Shown here: positions 14,762-23,199 of the stretch, piece after piece
Layout of the letters: every line of letters begins with the position of its first letter
Numbering within the stretch: position 1 is the first letter of the stretch
DNA from: Symbiobacterium thermophilum
Lineage (GTDB): Bacteria; Bacillota; Sulfobacillia; UBA995
Length of the DNA: 47,978 bases
NCBI GenBank assembly: GCA_020725145.1
Contig: DYFO01000011.1
Coordinates: 1-47,978 of the forward strand
Reading direction: 5' to 3'
Made by a program: the position numbers and the translations under genes
Notes under the pieces: model-generated
Database searches by the model: none
What the model was told of the DNA's origin: nothing
Seen by the model: the letters and a program-made list of their open reading frames with translations, nothing else

Positions 14762-16588
14762 TTGAGCGACCGTGACCCGGGGGTCATTCTGGCCACCGAC
14801 GTGGGCAGCACCACCACCAAGGCTGTCCTCGTGGAGCGACGCGACGGACGGCACCGGCTGGTGACACAGGCGGTGGCCCCGACCACCGTGGAGTCTCCCC
14901 TGGAAGATGTGATGATCGGCGTCAGGACGGCGCTGACACGGTTGGAACGCGTGACGGGTCGCCGTCTGCTCGACGCGGATGGCGAACTTGCCCGACCGGC
15001 TTGCCCTGAGGCGGGAGTGGACCTTTTCGTGACCACCTCCAGCGCCGGGGGAGGACTGCAGATGGCGGTGGCGGGGGTGGTTCGCAGCATGACCGCCGAG
15101 AGCGCCGAACGTGCGGCGCTCGGGGCGGGAGCCGTCGTCGCCGACGTCATCTCCATCGACGACGCCCGGCTGATAGTGGAACGCATCCGGCGACTGCGGG
15201 AGCTCAGACCGGACATCGTGCTCTTGTCGGGAGGGACCGACGAGGGCAGCATCTCCCATGTCGCGGCGGTTGCCGAATACGTGGCGGCGGCGCGTCCGAC
15301 CCCGAGGTTCGGCGGCGCGGGCAAGGTTCCCGTGATCTTCGCCGGCAACCGGCGTGCCCGCGAGTACGTTCGGGACGTGCTGGGCGAGTTGTGCGATGTT
15401 CACGAGGTGGCGAACATACGGCCCACACTCGAGCAGGAGAACCTCGATCCGGCGCGGACGGCCATCCACCGCATCTTCCTCGAACACGTCATGGCCCACG
15501 CCCCGGGTTACCCGGAACTGCTTCGCTGGGCGGGGCAGGTGGTGGAGCCTACCCCGCACGCCGTGGGGCGCATGGTGAAGCTGCTGGCCGCGGCGCGTGG
15601 GGCAGGCGTGGTGGCGGTGGACGTGGGGGGCGCCACCACCGACGTGTTCTCGGTGGTCCAGGGGCAGTTCTTCCGCACCGTCAGCGCCAACCTCGGCATG
15701 AGCTACAGCATGGCCAACGTGCTCGTCCAGGCGGGTGCCGCTGCCGTGTTGCGCTGGCTGCCCTACACCCTCGACGAGCGAGACTTGCGCAACTGGAACG
15801 CCAACAAGATGATCCGTCCCACCACGCTTCCGCAGACCTTGCGGGAGCTCCTTTTGGAGCACGCGGTGGCCCGCGAGGCGTTGCGACTCTCCTTCGGTCA
15901 CCACTGCTCGCTGGCCCGCGGGCTGAAGGGAGTGCAGCAGCGACGCACCATGGCCGACGTGTTCAGCCAGACGCCCAGCGGCGAGTGCCTGATCACCCCG
16001 GCGGGAGTGGAACTGGTTGTGGGTTGCGGAGGCGTGCTTTCCCATGCCCCGCGCCGCAGCCAAGCTTTCCTCATCCTGCTGGATGCCCTGCAACCCGGTG
16101 GCATCGTCCAATTCTGCCTCGACAGGGCCTTTCTGATGCCCCACCTCGGCATCCTGGCCTCGGTGCATCCCTCGATCGCTTCGCAGGTCTTCTGGGACGA
16201 TTGCGTGCTTCCACTGGGTACGGCCGTTGCTCCCCTGTGCCGGCCGCGTGAGGGCCAATACCTCGCGCAGGTGAGGCTCAGGTTGCAGGACGGAAGGTTG
16301 CTTTGCGATGAACAGGTGGTCGGAGGGCGGCTACGGCGGATCGCCCTCGCCGCCGGGGAGGAAGCCTGGGTGGAGGTCACTCCGGTTCGCGGCGTGGATG
16401 TCGGCGAGGGGCCGGGCCGCCGCGTGTTCCGCAAGGTTCGGGGAGGAGAGGTCGGCCTGGTCCTGGACGGCCGGGGTCGTCCCCTCGACCTGCCGCCGGA
16501 TAGGGCGAAGGCCCGGCTCCTGCTTCACGAGTGGTTCCGGGCGCTGGATGCCTACCCGCCCGCGGCGTTGGCCCAGGAGGAGGGCTAG
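14762..16588 (+). CDS. MutL/GlmL-family ASKHA ATPase
   Basis: A 608-aa protein of the glutamate mutase MutL family. Its members are ASKHA-fold ATPases found next to adenosylcobalamin-dependent mutases and thought to reactivate them; it is unrelated to the DNA mismatch repair MutL. Phosphate-binding loops are TDVGSTTTKAVLVE (12-25) and VVAVDVGGATTDVFSV (about 284-299). Conserved family text includes LLSGGTDEGS, IFAGNR and GVLSHAPR. The start is TTG 14762, with GGGAGGAGC upstream. No mutase or B12 gene is adjacent; instead a 454-aa unknown protein follows after two bases, so the client is unclear. Confidence 0.88.
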   Translation: MSDRDPGVILATDVGSTTTKAVLVERRDGRHRLVTQAVAPTTVESPLEDVMIGVRTALTRLERVTGRRLLDADGELARPACPEAGVDLFVTTSSAGGGLQMAVAGVVRSMTAESAERAALGAGAVVADVISIDDARLIVERIRRLRELRPDIVLLSGGTDEGSISHVAAVAEYVAAARPTPRFGGAGKVPVIFAGNRRAREYVRDVLGELCDVHEVANIRPTLEQENLDPARTAIHRIFLEHVMAHAPGYPELLRWAGQVVEPTPHAVGRMVKLLAAARGAGVVAVDVGGATTDVFSVVQGQFFRTVSANLGMSYSMANVLVQAGAAAVLRWLPYTLDERDLRNWNANKMIRPTTLPQTLRELLLEHAVAREALRLSFGHHCSLARGLKGVQQRRTMADVFSQTPSGECLITPAGVELVVGCGGVLSHAPRRSQAFLILLDALQPGGIVQFCLDRAFLMPHLGILASVHPSIASQVFWDDCVLPLGTAVAPLCRPREGQYLAQVRLRLQDGRLLCDEQVVGGRLRRIALAAGEEAWVEVTPVRGVDVGEGPGRRVFRKVRGGEVGLVLDGRGRPLDLPPDRAKARLLLHEWFRALDAYPPAALAQEEG

Positions 16589-16590
16589 CG

Positions 16591-17955
16591 ATGGCGACGC
16601 GCCGACAGCTCCGCATCGCCGAGAACGTGGTGCTCAGCCGCCCTCGCAAACTGGCCTTGCCGGGAGAGGTGCTGGTGTCCCGTTACCAAGAGGTTAACCC
16701 GGAGACGGTGGTGGCCCGCACGGAGATGGTGCCCGGCGACCCCTGGGTGGTCGACATCTTCAGCGACATGAACCTGCGGCTAACCCCGCAGCAGGCCCGC
16801 CGCGCCATCGTCCGCAGGGTTGGCGAGAGGGTGGAAACTCACGACGTCCTTGCCGAGCACCGCCTGCCCGGCTTGCTCGGAGAGCGCCGCACCGTACGGT
16901 CGCCGGTCGCCGGGGTCATAGAGTTCATCTCCTACGTGTACGGGCGGGTACTGATCCGCGAGGATGCCCGGCGGGCGCAGCCTCAGGTGGTGGTGGACCT
17001 TGCGCGCCAGCTGGACGTGTGGCCCATGACCATCGGCATGTACCTGCAGTGTCGGGAAGGAGACGAGGTACGCCAGGGAGCGGTACTCGCGGCCGCCCCG
17101 TCGGGCATCGGCTTGCAGTACGCCTACGCTCCGGTGTCCGGAGTCATCGAGCGTGTGGACCTCAGGACGGGCAGCGTGGTTATCACGCGTCAGGCGCGTC
17201 CCGCGGAAGTGGAGTCCTATCTGAAGGGTAGGGTGCAGGAGCTGGTTGCCGACTACGGCGCGGTGGTGAGCACCCGCGCCGATCACGTGCTCGGGGTCTT
17301 CGGTCTGGGCTTCGAGAACTACGGGACCCTCCGCGTGCCGGTGGACTCGCCGGCCGCCGAACTCACCGCGGACGCCTTAACTCCCGAACACGCGGGTTGT
17401 GTGCTGGTCGCAGGGGCATACGCCGGACTGCGAGCACTCAGGCGAGCGGCAGGGCTGGGAGTCCGCGGAGTTATCGTCGGGGGAGCCGACCACCTTGACC
17501 TCGAGCACCTGGCCGGCAAGGAAATAGGGGTAGGCATCAGCGGTCAGGAGGATCTAGCCCTGACCGTCGTGATGACCGAGGGCTTCGGGCGCATGGAGAT
17601 GAACCGCGACCTGTTCGACCTCCTCCGGGCATCGGAGGGCGCAGTCGTCTCGTTGAACGGGACTACGCAGGTACGCGCGGGCGTGGTGCGTCCGGAGATC
17701 GTGATCCACCGTGGCCTCCCGGAGCCCGGCGATCCTCCGACCCCGCTGCCGCGGGCACTTGGCCCCGTAGTCGAACTTGCGCCCGGGACCTGCGTGCGGC
17801 TGTTGCGTGGACCCTACCTCGGGCTGTGGGGAAGGGTGGTCAGCGCCGGTAACCTCGCGGAGCTGGAAACGGAGGTCCGGGTGCCTGTTGCCGAGGTGGA
17901 ACTGGCCGACGGTCGGCGGGTGATGGTGCCCGAGGCCAACCTCGAGGTGTATTAG
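16591..17955 (+). CDS. MutL-associated conserved protein of unknown function
   Basis: A 454-aa soluble protein following mutL after two bases, with AGGAGGAG overlapping the mutL end. Three kinds of segment stand out. Two barrel-sandwich (lipoyl/biotinyl-like) stretches lie at about 103-123 (SPVAGVIEFISYVYGRVLI) and about 177-196 (YAPVSGVIERVDLRTGSVVI), without an obvious modified lysine. A central domain (about 285-375) contains GVRGVIVGGADH and VVMTEGFGRMEMNRDLFDLL, then LNGTTQVRAGVVRPEIVIHR. The C-terminal 50 residues resemble a KOW/SH3 module (VRLLRGPYLGLWGRVVSA). From memory this protein recurs beside MutL; no function is established. Confidence 0.82.
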   Translation: MATRRQLRIAENVVLSRPRKLALPGEVLVSRYQEVNPETVVARTEMVPGDPWVVDIFSDMNLRLTPQQARRAIVRRVGERVETHDVLAEHRLPGLLGERRTVRSPVAGVIEFISYVYGRVLIREDARRAQPQVVVDLARQLDVWPMTIGMYLQCREGDEVRQGAVLAAAPSGIGLQYAYAPVSGVIERVDLRTGSVVITRQARPAEVESYLKGRVQELVADYGAVVSTRADHVLGVFGLGFENYGTLRVPVDSPAAELTADALTPEHAGCVLVAGAYAGLRALRRAAGLGVRGVIVGGADHLDLEHLAGKEIGVGISGQEDLALTVVMTEGFGRMEMNRDLFDLLRASEGAVVSLNGTTQVRAGVVRPEIVIHRGLPEPGDPPTPLPRALGPVVELAPGTCVRLLRGPYLGLWGRVVSAGNLAELETEVRVPVAEVELADGRRVMVPEANLEVY

Positions 17956-17971
17956 AAAAACGGGGGAGCGC

Positions 17972-18003
17972 GAGGGGGCGGTAATCCCCCTCAATTCATT
18001 GAG
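17972..18003 (+). terminator. Tandem hairpins after the mutL operon
   Basis: GAGGGGG (17972-17978) and CCCCCTC (17986-17992) form a perfect 7-bp stem with a 7-base loop. The overlapping CTCAATTCATTGAG (17990-18003) is a second inverted repeat. They begin 17 bases after the last codon of the mutL operon. No T run follows, so a classic intrinsic terminator is not shown. Alternative pairing through the shared CTC is possible. Confidence 0.4.
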
Positions 18004-18012
18004 AGTTCGGGG

Positions 18013-18340
18013 CTGACCGGGTTTGCCCTGGGGGTATGGGTCTACCTCTCGACCGGTTCGGTCACCCTCTTCGCCCTCATTTCGCCGGTGCTCTGGTCGA
18101 CCGCTGGGAAGAGATAGCCCGGTCCACGCTGCCTGTTTCCCTCCTCCTGGCCGGGCCGCCGGCCGACCACGTCTTCGAACCGCTGATGGCGCTGGGTGCA
18201 CCCCTACCGTCGGCCGGGCGCTCAGCGTCGCCGCCGTGGTGGTTGCCTATCTTGCGCCTCGCCTGCGCGGGGTGCAAGACGAGCTGCCCGACACCCTCCC
18301 CCGGACGCCCTCGGCGGCGGAGCAGGAGGACTCCGTGTAG
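18013..18340 (+). pseudogene. Possible frame-disrupted membrane-protein remnant
   Basis: Within the 474-base gap 17956-18429, three successive frames each show protein-like text with GC-rich third codon positions. Frame 1 (18013-18114) reads LTGFALGVWVYLSTGSVTLF..., resembling a membrane helix, and hits a stop at 18115-18117. Frame 0 (about 18099-18210) reads RWEEIARSTLPVSLLLAG.... Frame 2 (about 18211-18340) reads RALSVAAVVVAYLAPRLRGV and ends EQEDSV. Read together they resemble one small membrane protein broken by two frame changes. No start codon with a ribosome binding site is visible. It may equally be chance openness in GC-rich DNA. Confidence 0.3.
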
Positions 18341-18343
18341 CGG

Positions 18344-18372
18344 TTGACGTTCCGACCCTCCCGTGGTAGGCT
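18344..18372 (+). promoter_or_regulatory. Promoter of the ABC exporter operon
   Basis: TTGACG (18344-18349) and TAGGCT (18367-18372) are separated by 17 bases. The -35 is five of six to consensus; the -10 matches three of six. It ends 57 bases before the first ABC gene and is the natural promoter for the exporter pair. Confidence 0.6.
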
Positions 18373-18429
18373 TATTCCTGGTCCGGTACTTTTCGATGCC
18401 CGAAGTATCCCTGTCGTGGTGATCGTCGG

Positions 18430-20175
18430 ATGTGGGTGCTCAGACGGCTCGTGGGTTACGCGCGTCCCTACTGGCCCTGGTTGGTCGGGGGCATGGCAAG
18501 CATGCTGATCGGGCTGGTGCTGTCACTCATGGTGCCAGGGCTGATCCGCGAGGCCATCGACCGCGCCATCCTCCGAGGGCAGCCGGGCGCCCTTGTGGTG
18601 GTAGGGGTGAGCATCATCGCCGTCACCTTGTTCCGTGGGTTGTTCACCTTCTTCGAACGGTACTCCATGGAGTACGTCGCCCAGCGCGTCATCTACGACC
18701 TGCGCAACCAGATCTACCGTCATCTACAGCGACTCTCCTTCAGCTTCTACGATCAGGCCCGCACCGGTCAGCTCATGTCGCGGGCGACTCAGGACGTGGA
18801 GACGCTCAGGCGCTTTCTGGGCTTCGGCGTGATCAACATGACGGCCAATGCCCTGCTGTTCACGGCCATCCTGGGGATCCTGGCAGCGCTGCACTGGCGG
18901 CTCACGGTCGTGTCGCTGGTTACGTTGCCGGCGGCTGTGTACGTGGTGGCCCAGTTCGGCCGCCGCGTGCGTCCCGCCTACACCGAGATCCAGCAGCAGC
19001 TGGCGGTGATCACCGCCACTTTGCAGGAGAACATCACCGGGGTGAGGGTGGTGCGGGCCTTCGCCCGTGAAGACCACGAGATCGCCCGTTTCGGCGAGGT
19101 CAACCGTGGTTACCTGGAGAAAGCGCTGCGTGCCGCGAGGCTGTGGGCCTTTTACTTTCCGCTGGTCAACTTCCTCACCGCGGCAGGGACGGCGCTCGTG
19201 CTGTGGTACGGTGGGCGCGAGGTGATCGCGGGGCGGCTCACCCCGGGGTCTTTCGTGGCCTTCAATAGCTACCTCATGATGCTGGTGATGCCGCTCAGGA
19301 TGTTGGGGTGGTTGGTCAACCTGTCGCAACGCGCGGGTGCCTCGGGCCAGCGGGTTTTCGAACTGCTCGACACGCGACCGGAGATAGAGGACCTTCCCGG
19401 CGCGCGCGAGCTGGGCCCCATCCGCGGCGAGGTGGTGTTCGACAACGTGAGCTTCAGCTACGAGGGAGGGGACGGGCAACGCCCCGCCTTGCGGAACATC
19501 GACCTGGTGGCCCGACCCGGCGAGACCGTCGCGCTTTTGGGGGCGACGGGTTCGGGCAAGACCACCATCACCAACCTCGTGCCACGCTTTTACGATCCCA
19601 CCGAAGGCAGGATCCTGGTGGACGGCACCGACATCCGCGAGGTCACCCTTGACAGCCTCCGGCGTCAGATAGGCATCGTCCTGCAGGACACCTTCCTGTT
19701 CTCCGCGTCGCTGCGGGAGAACATCGCCTTTGGGCGGCCGGAGGCCACTTTCGAGGAGATCGTCGCGGCGGCCAAGGCCGCCCAGATCCACGATTTCATC
19801 CAGAGCCTGCCGCAGGGTTACGACACGGTGGTGGGTGAGCGCGGAGTGGGTCTTTCCGGTGGACAGCGCCAGCGCGTGGCCATCGCCCGGGCGCTCCTGA
19901 TGGACCCGCGCATCCTCATCTTGGACGACTCCACTTCCAGCGTGGACCTTGAGACCGAGCACCAGATCCAGCTGGCCCTGCAGGAGCTCCTGCGCGGACG
20001 AACGGCCTTCGTCATCGCCCAGCGGCTGTCCACGGTCAAAAGCGCCGACCAGATCCTGGTGCTGGAGGACGGCCGCATCGTGGAACGCGGCACTCACGAG
20101 GAGCTCATGGCCCGTGACGGGGTCTACGCCAAGATCTACGAGCTGCAACTGCGGCGTGATGAAGAGGTTGCCTGA
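18430..20175 (+). CDS. ABC exporter half-transporter A (degenerate catalytic site)
   Basis: A 581-aa fusion of a six-helix exporter membrane domain (residues 1 to about 325) and an ABC ATPase domain. The nucleotide-binding motifs are Walker A GATGSGKTT (about 371-379), a Q-loop in GIVLQDTFLFSASLRENIAFG, the signature LSGGQRQRVAIARAL, and Walker B LILDDSTSSVD. The catalytic glutamate after Walker B is replaced by Asp (DDS). Together with the partner 14 bases downstream, which has a normal Glu but an altered signature, this fits a heterodimeric BmrCD or TM287/288-type exporter with one degenerate site. The substrate (drug or lipid-like) cannot be assigned. Confidence 0.93.
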   Translation: MWVLRRLVGYARPYWPWLVGGMASMLIGLVLSLMVPGLIREAIDRAILRGQPGALVVVGVSIIAVTLFRGLFTFFERYSMEYVAQRVIYDLRNQIYRHLQRLSFSFYDQARTGQLMSRATQDVETLRRFLGFGVINMTANALLFTAILGILAALHWRLTVVSLVTLPAAVYVVAQFGRRVRPAYTEIQQQLAVITATLQENITGVRVVRAFAREDHEIARFGEVNRGYLEKALRAARLWAFYFPLVNFLTAAGTALVLWYGGREVIAGRLTPGSFVAFNSYLMMLVMPLRMLGWLVNLSQRAGASGQRVFELLDTRPEIEDLPGARELGPIRGEVVFDNVSFSYEGGDGQRPALRNIDLVARPGETVALLGATGSGKTTITNLVPRFYDPTEGRILVDGTDIREVTLDSLRRQIGIVLQDTFLFSASLRENIAFGRPEATFEEIVAAAKAAQIHDFIQSLPQGYDTVVGERGVGLSGGQRQRVAIARALLMDPRILILDDSTSSVDLETEHQIQLALQELLRGRTAFVIAQRLSTVKSADQILVLEDGRIVERGTHEELMARDGVYAKIYELQLRRDEEVA

Positions 20176-20189
20176 GGGGACGCGATGCC

Positions 20190-21998
20190 ATGGCCCATTT
20201 CCACTTCGCGGATGACGACCTTGAGCTCAAGCCGGTCCGCCCCGATCTGCTCCGACGCCTGCTGGGCTACCTCCGGCCGTACCGCTGGCACGTGGCGGCC
20301 GCCTGTGCCATGACGGTGCTGGTCTCCGCATCCCAGCTTGCCGGTCCCTACCTTTTCGGCCTGGGCATCGACCGCTACGTGCTGGCCGGGCGTGCGGCCG
20401 GGCTGGGCCCGCTGGCACTTGTGTACCTCGGGACCTTTGCCGTCTCCTGGCTGGGCAACTATTACCAGACCTACCTGATGGCCATGATCGGGCAGAAAGC
20501 GGTCTACCGGCTTCGGCAGGACCTGTTCGAACACATTCAAAAGCAGGACTTCCGCTTCTTCGACGGTCGGCCGGCGGGGGTGATCATGTCCCGGCTGACC
20601 AGCGATATCGGCGCCATCGAGGAGCTGATCGTGCTCGGCATCGTCCACGTGGTGGCCGACCTTTTGCTGCTGGGCGGGATCGTGGGGCTGATGCTGGCGC
20701 TTGACGTGCGGCTGGCGCTCATCTCCTTCACCACCTTGCCGCTGGTGGCGGTGTTGGCCACCGGCTTCCGCAATCGCGTGCTGGGTGCCTACCGTCAGGT
20801 CCGTGCCAAGATCGCCATGATCAACGCCAACCTCCAGGAGAGCATCTCGGGCGTGCGGGTCACCCAGTCCTTCGGACGCGAGGAGATAAACGAGGGGAAG
20901 TTCGACCGCACCAACCAGGAGAACCTTCGGGCCAACCTCTACGCCGCCTCGCTGTTCTCGGTGTTCATCCCTCTGGTGGAGGCGGTGGGCGCCCTGGGCA
21001 TGGCCCTGGTGGTATGGTACGGGGGTCCCGCGGTGATCCGCGGCACGCTCACCTTGGGCGTTCTCACCATCTTCCTCAACTACGTCACCCGCTTCTACCA
21101 GCCCATGCGCGACCTGAGCGCGGTGTACAATCAGCTCCAGGCGGCCACCGCCGCCGCCGAGAAGATCTTCGAGATCCTGGACACCGAGCCGGGCGTGCGC
21201 GACCGTCCCGGAGCCGTGGAGCTTCCGCCCATTCGAGGCGAGGTGAGTTTCGAGCAAGTCGGCTTCGCCTACCGTGAGGGCCAGCCCGTGCTGCACGGCA
21301 TCGACCTGCACGCCTCCCCGGGAGAACGCATCGCGCTGGTCGGTCCCACGGGCGCGGGCAAGACCACCGTGCTGGCGTTGCTGGCCCGGTTCTACGAGCC
21401 GACAGAAGGCGTGATTCGGATCGACGGCCACGATATCGCCCATGTGACCCTGCGATCCTTGCGACGCCAGCTCGGGATCGTGCTGCAGGACAACTTCATC
21501 TTCGCGGGTACCGTGCGCGAGAACATCCGCTACGGCCGCCTTGACGCCACCGACGCCCAAGTCGAGGAGGCCGCCCGCGCCGTCAATGCCCACCAGTTCA
21601 TCGAGAAGCTGCCCGACGGCTACGACACCGAGGTCCACGAACGCGGCAGCCGGCTGTCGGTGGGCCAGCGCCAGCTGGTCGCCTTCGCCCGGGCCCTCCT
21701 GGCCGACCCCGCCATCCTGATCCTGGACGAGGCTACCGCCAACGTGGACGCCTACACCGAGCTACTCATCCAGGAAGCTCTCGAGCGCCTCCTGAAGGGG
21801 CGAACGGCTTTCGTGGTCGCCCACCGGCTGTCCACGATACGGGGAGCAGACCGCATATACGTGCTGGACCAGGGACGAGTGGTTGACCAGGGAACCCACC
21901 GTGAGCTCCTCAAGCGGGGCGGCCTGTACGCCGAGCTGTACGAGCTGCAGTTCGTGGGTGGGGCGGGAGGGAAGATGCTGGAAGCCGCCGAAGTATGA
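20190..21998 (+). CDS. ABC exporter half-transporter B (catalytic glutamate present)
   Basis: A 602-aa half-transporter: a hydrophilic N-terminal 25 residues, the exporter membrane domain (about 26-340) and the ATPase domain. Motifs are Walker A GPTGAGKTT (about 385-393), a Q-loop in GIVLQDNFIFAGTVRENIRYG, the signature LSVGQRQLVAFARAL (second Gly replaced by Val), Walker B LILDEATANVD and the switch His in VVAHRLSTI. It is complementary to the preceding subunit: its deviant signature pairs with the partner's Asp-containing site, so the other composite site should be the active one. ATG 20190 is preceded by GAGGGGACG. The frame ends five bases before the dprA start. Confidence 0.93.
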   Translation: MAHFHFADDDLELKPVRPDLLRRLLGYLRPYRWHVAAACAMTVLVSASQLAGPYLFGLGIDRYVLAGRAAGLGPLALVYLGTFAVSWLGNYYQTYLMAMIGQKAVYRLRQDLFEHIQKQDFRFFDGRPAGVIMSRLTSDIGAIEELIVLGIVHVVADLLLLGGIVGLMLALDVRLALISFTTLPLVAVLATGFRNRVLGAYRQVRAKIAMINANLQESISGVRVTQSFGREEINEGKFDRTNQENLRANLYAASLFSVFIPLVEAVGALGMALVVWYGGPAVIRGTLTLGVLTIFLNYVTRFYQPMRDLSAVYNQLQAATAAAEKIFEILDTEPGVRDRPGAVELPPIRGEVSFEQVGFAYREGQPVLHGIDLHASPGERIALVGPTGAGKTTVLALLARFYEPTEGVIRIDGHDIAHVTLRSLRRQLGIVLQDNFIFAGTVRENIRYGRLDATDAQVEEAARAVNAHQFIEKLPDGYDTEVHERGSRLSVGQRQLVAFARALLADPAILILDEATANVDAYTELLIQEALERLLKGRTAFVVAHRLSTIRGADRIYVLDQGRVVDQGTHRELLKRGGLYAELYELQFVGGAGGKMLEAAEV

Positions 21999-22002
21999 AG
22001 GC

Positions 22003-23091
22003 GTGCCTCCTTCCCGGCTTCCAGAAGCCGCCTACTGGGTGGCCTTCAGCCATGTGCGCGGTATCGGCCCGCGGCGCTTCGCCCGGCTCCTCGAATGCTT
22101 CGGCTCCGCCGAGCGGGCCTGGCATGCCGGCCGAGCCGCCTATGCCCGGATCTTCCCGGCCGGACTGGCCGACCGACTGGCGGCCGCCCGGGCAGGCATC
22201 TGTCCTGCGACCTGCTGGGAAGAAGTCCGCGGTATGCAGCTCCTGCTGCTCGGCGACCCCGGCTATCCGCCCCGGCTCGCCGCCATCTCCGACCCCCCGT
22301 TCGTTCTGTATTGCCGCGGGCTGCCGCTTTTGGCCGACGCGCCGACGGTGGCGGTGGTGGGCTCGCGGCGGTCCACCGCGTACGGCCTGGCGGTCGCCGA
22401 AGCCCTCGGTCGGGACCTTGCCCGGGCCGGGGTGTGGGTGGTGTCGGGCCTGGCCCGTGGAGTGGACAGCGCCGCCCACCGTGGCGCGCTGGAGGCCGGC
22501 GGGCGGACGTTGGCGGTACTGGGTTCCGGGCTCGACCGCCTGTACCCGCCCGAGGCCCGTGCGCTGGCACGGGAGATAGCCCGTCACGGGACCCTGCTGA
22601 GTGAGTTCCCGCCCGCGACCGAACCCCTGCCGGGCAACTTCCCGGCCCGTAACCGGATCATCAGCGGCCTGTCGCAGGCGGTGGTGGTGGTAGAAGGGGA
22701 TCTCCGCAGCGGCGCCCTGATCACCGCCGACCTGGCGGCGGAACAGGGCCGTGAGGTGATGGCGGTGCCCGGCCCGGTAACCAGCGAGGCAAGCCGGGGG
22801 CCGCACTCGCTGCTACGGGACGGCGCGGCACTGGTGGAGTCGGCGGCCGACGTGCTGGAGGTGCTCGGAGTGGCCCCGGTGCCGGCACTCGCCCGCACCG
22901 ACCGGCTCGGGCCGGAGGAGCGAAGGATCATGGATGCCATGGGGAACGAGCCCCGGCTGCCGGACGAGCTCGCCGCCCTCACCGGGTTGCCGCCGGCCAC
23001 CGTGCTGGCCACGCTGCTGGCGCTGGAAACGGGCGGCCGGGTGCGGCGCGTGGGGACGCGGTACGTGGCGCTTCCGGCGGCCGGGCGCTGA
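22003..23091 (+). CDS. dprA: DNA processing protein DprA/Smf
   Basis: A 362-aa DprA homologue, which loads RecA onto incoming single-stranded DNA during transformation. The N-terminal helix-hairpin region reads YWVAFSHVRGIGPRRFARLLECFGS. The Rossmann-like DprA core starts at VAVVGSRRSTAYG and includes VVSGLARGVDSAAHRGAL, GTLLSEFPP, FPARNRIISGLSQAVVVVEG and SGALITADLAAEQGREVMAVPG. A C-terminal winged helix (DELAALTGLPPATVLATLLALETGGRV) completes it. GTG 22003 is the first usable codon after the ABC gene, although its ribosome binding site (GAAGG) is very close. dprA-topA-trmFO is a conserved Bacillota order. Confidence 0.95.
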   Translation: MPPSRLPEAAYWVAFSHVRGIGPRRFARLLECFGSAERAWHAGRAAYARIFPAGLADRLAAARAGICPATCWEEVRGMQLLLLGDPGYPPRLAAISDPPFVLYCRGLPLLADAPTVAVVGSRRSTAYGLAVAEALGRDLARAGVWVVSGLARGVDSAAHRGALEAGGRTLAVLGSGLDRLYPPEARALAREIARHGTLLSEFPPATEPLPGNFPARNRIISGLSQAVVVVEGDLRSGALITADLAAEQGREVMAVPGPVTSEASRGPHSLLRDGAALVESAADVLEVLGVAPVPALARTDRLGPEERRIMDAMGNEPRLPDELAALTGLPPATVLATLLALETGGRVRRVGTRYVALPAAGR

Positions 23092-23128
23092 CGGCGGGTT
23101 GCACCGCCGGCGGCGCTTGATGTATGCT
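23092..23128 (+). promoter_or_regulatory. Hairpin and weak promoter between dprA and topA
   Basis: CGGCGG (23092-23097) and CCGCCG (23104-23109) form a 6-bp GC stem directly after the dprA stop. A possible promoter overlaps it: TTGCAC (23099-23104), 18 bases, TATGCT (23123-23128). The -35 is poor and the -10 is four of six, so this is only a candidate. The remaining 71 bases before topA show nothing else clear. Confidence 0.35.
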
Positions 23129-23199
23129 TACTGGCGACAAGGCCTCTCGGGGGGCGCCCGGAAGCCCCGCGGGTCAGCCGACGAAGGACGGTTGCCAAG

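Noticed and set aside
14726-16258. 510-codon reverse-strand open frame opposite mutL
   Set aside because: The product has no recognisable motif and the opposite strand encodes an unmistakable ASKHA ATPase. Long antisense frames are expected at this GC content.
18724-21638. Two approximately 480-codon reverse-strand frames opposite the ABC exporter genes
   Set aside because: His- and Gln-rich low-complexity text typical of antisense reading of GC-rich genes; the forward strand has complete ABC motifs.
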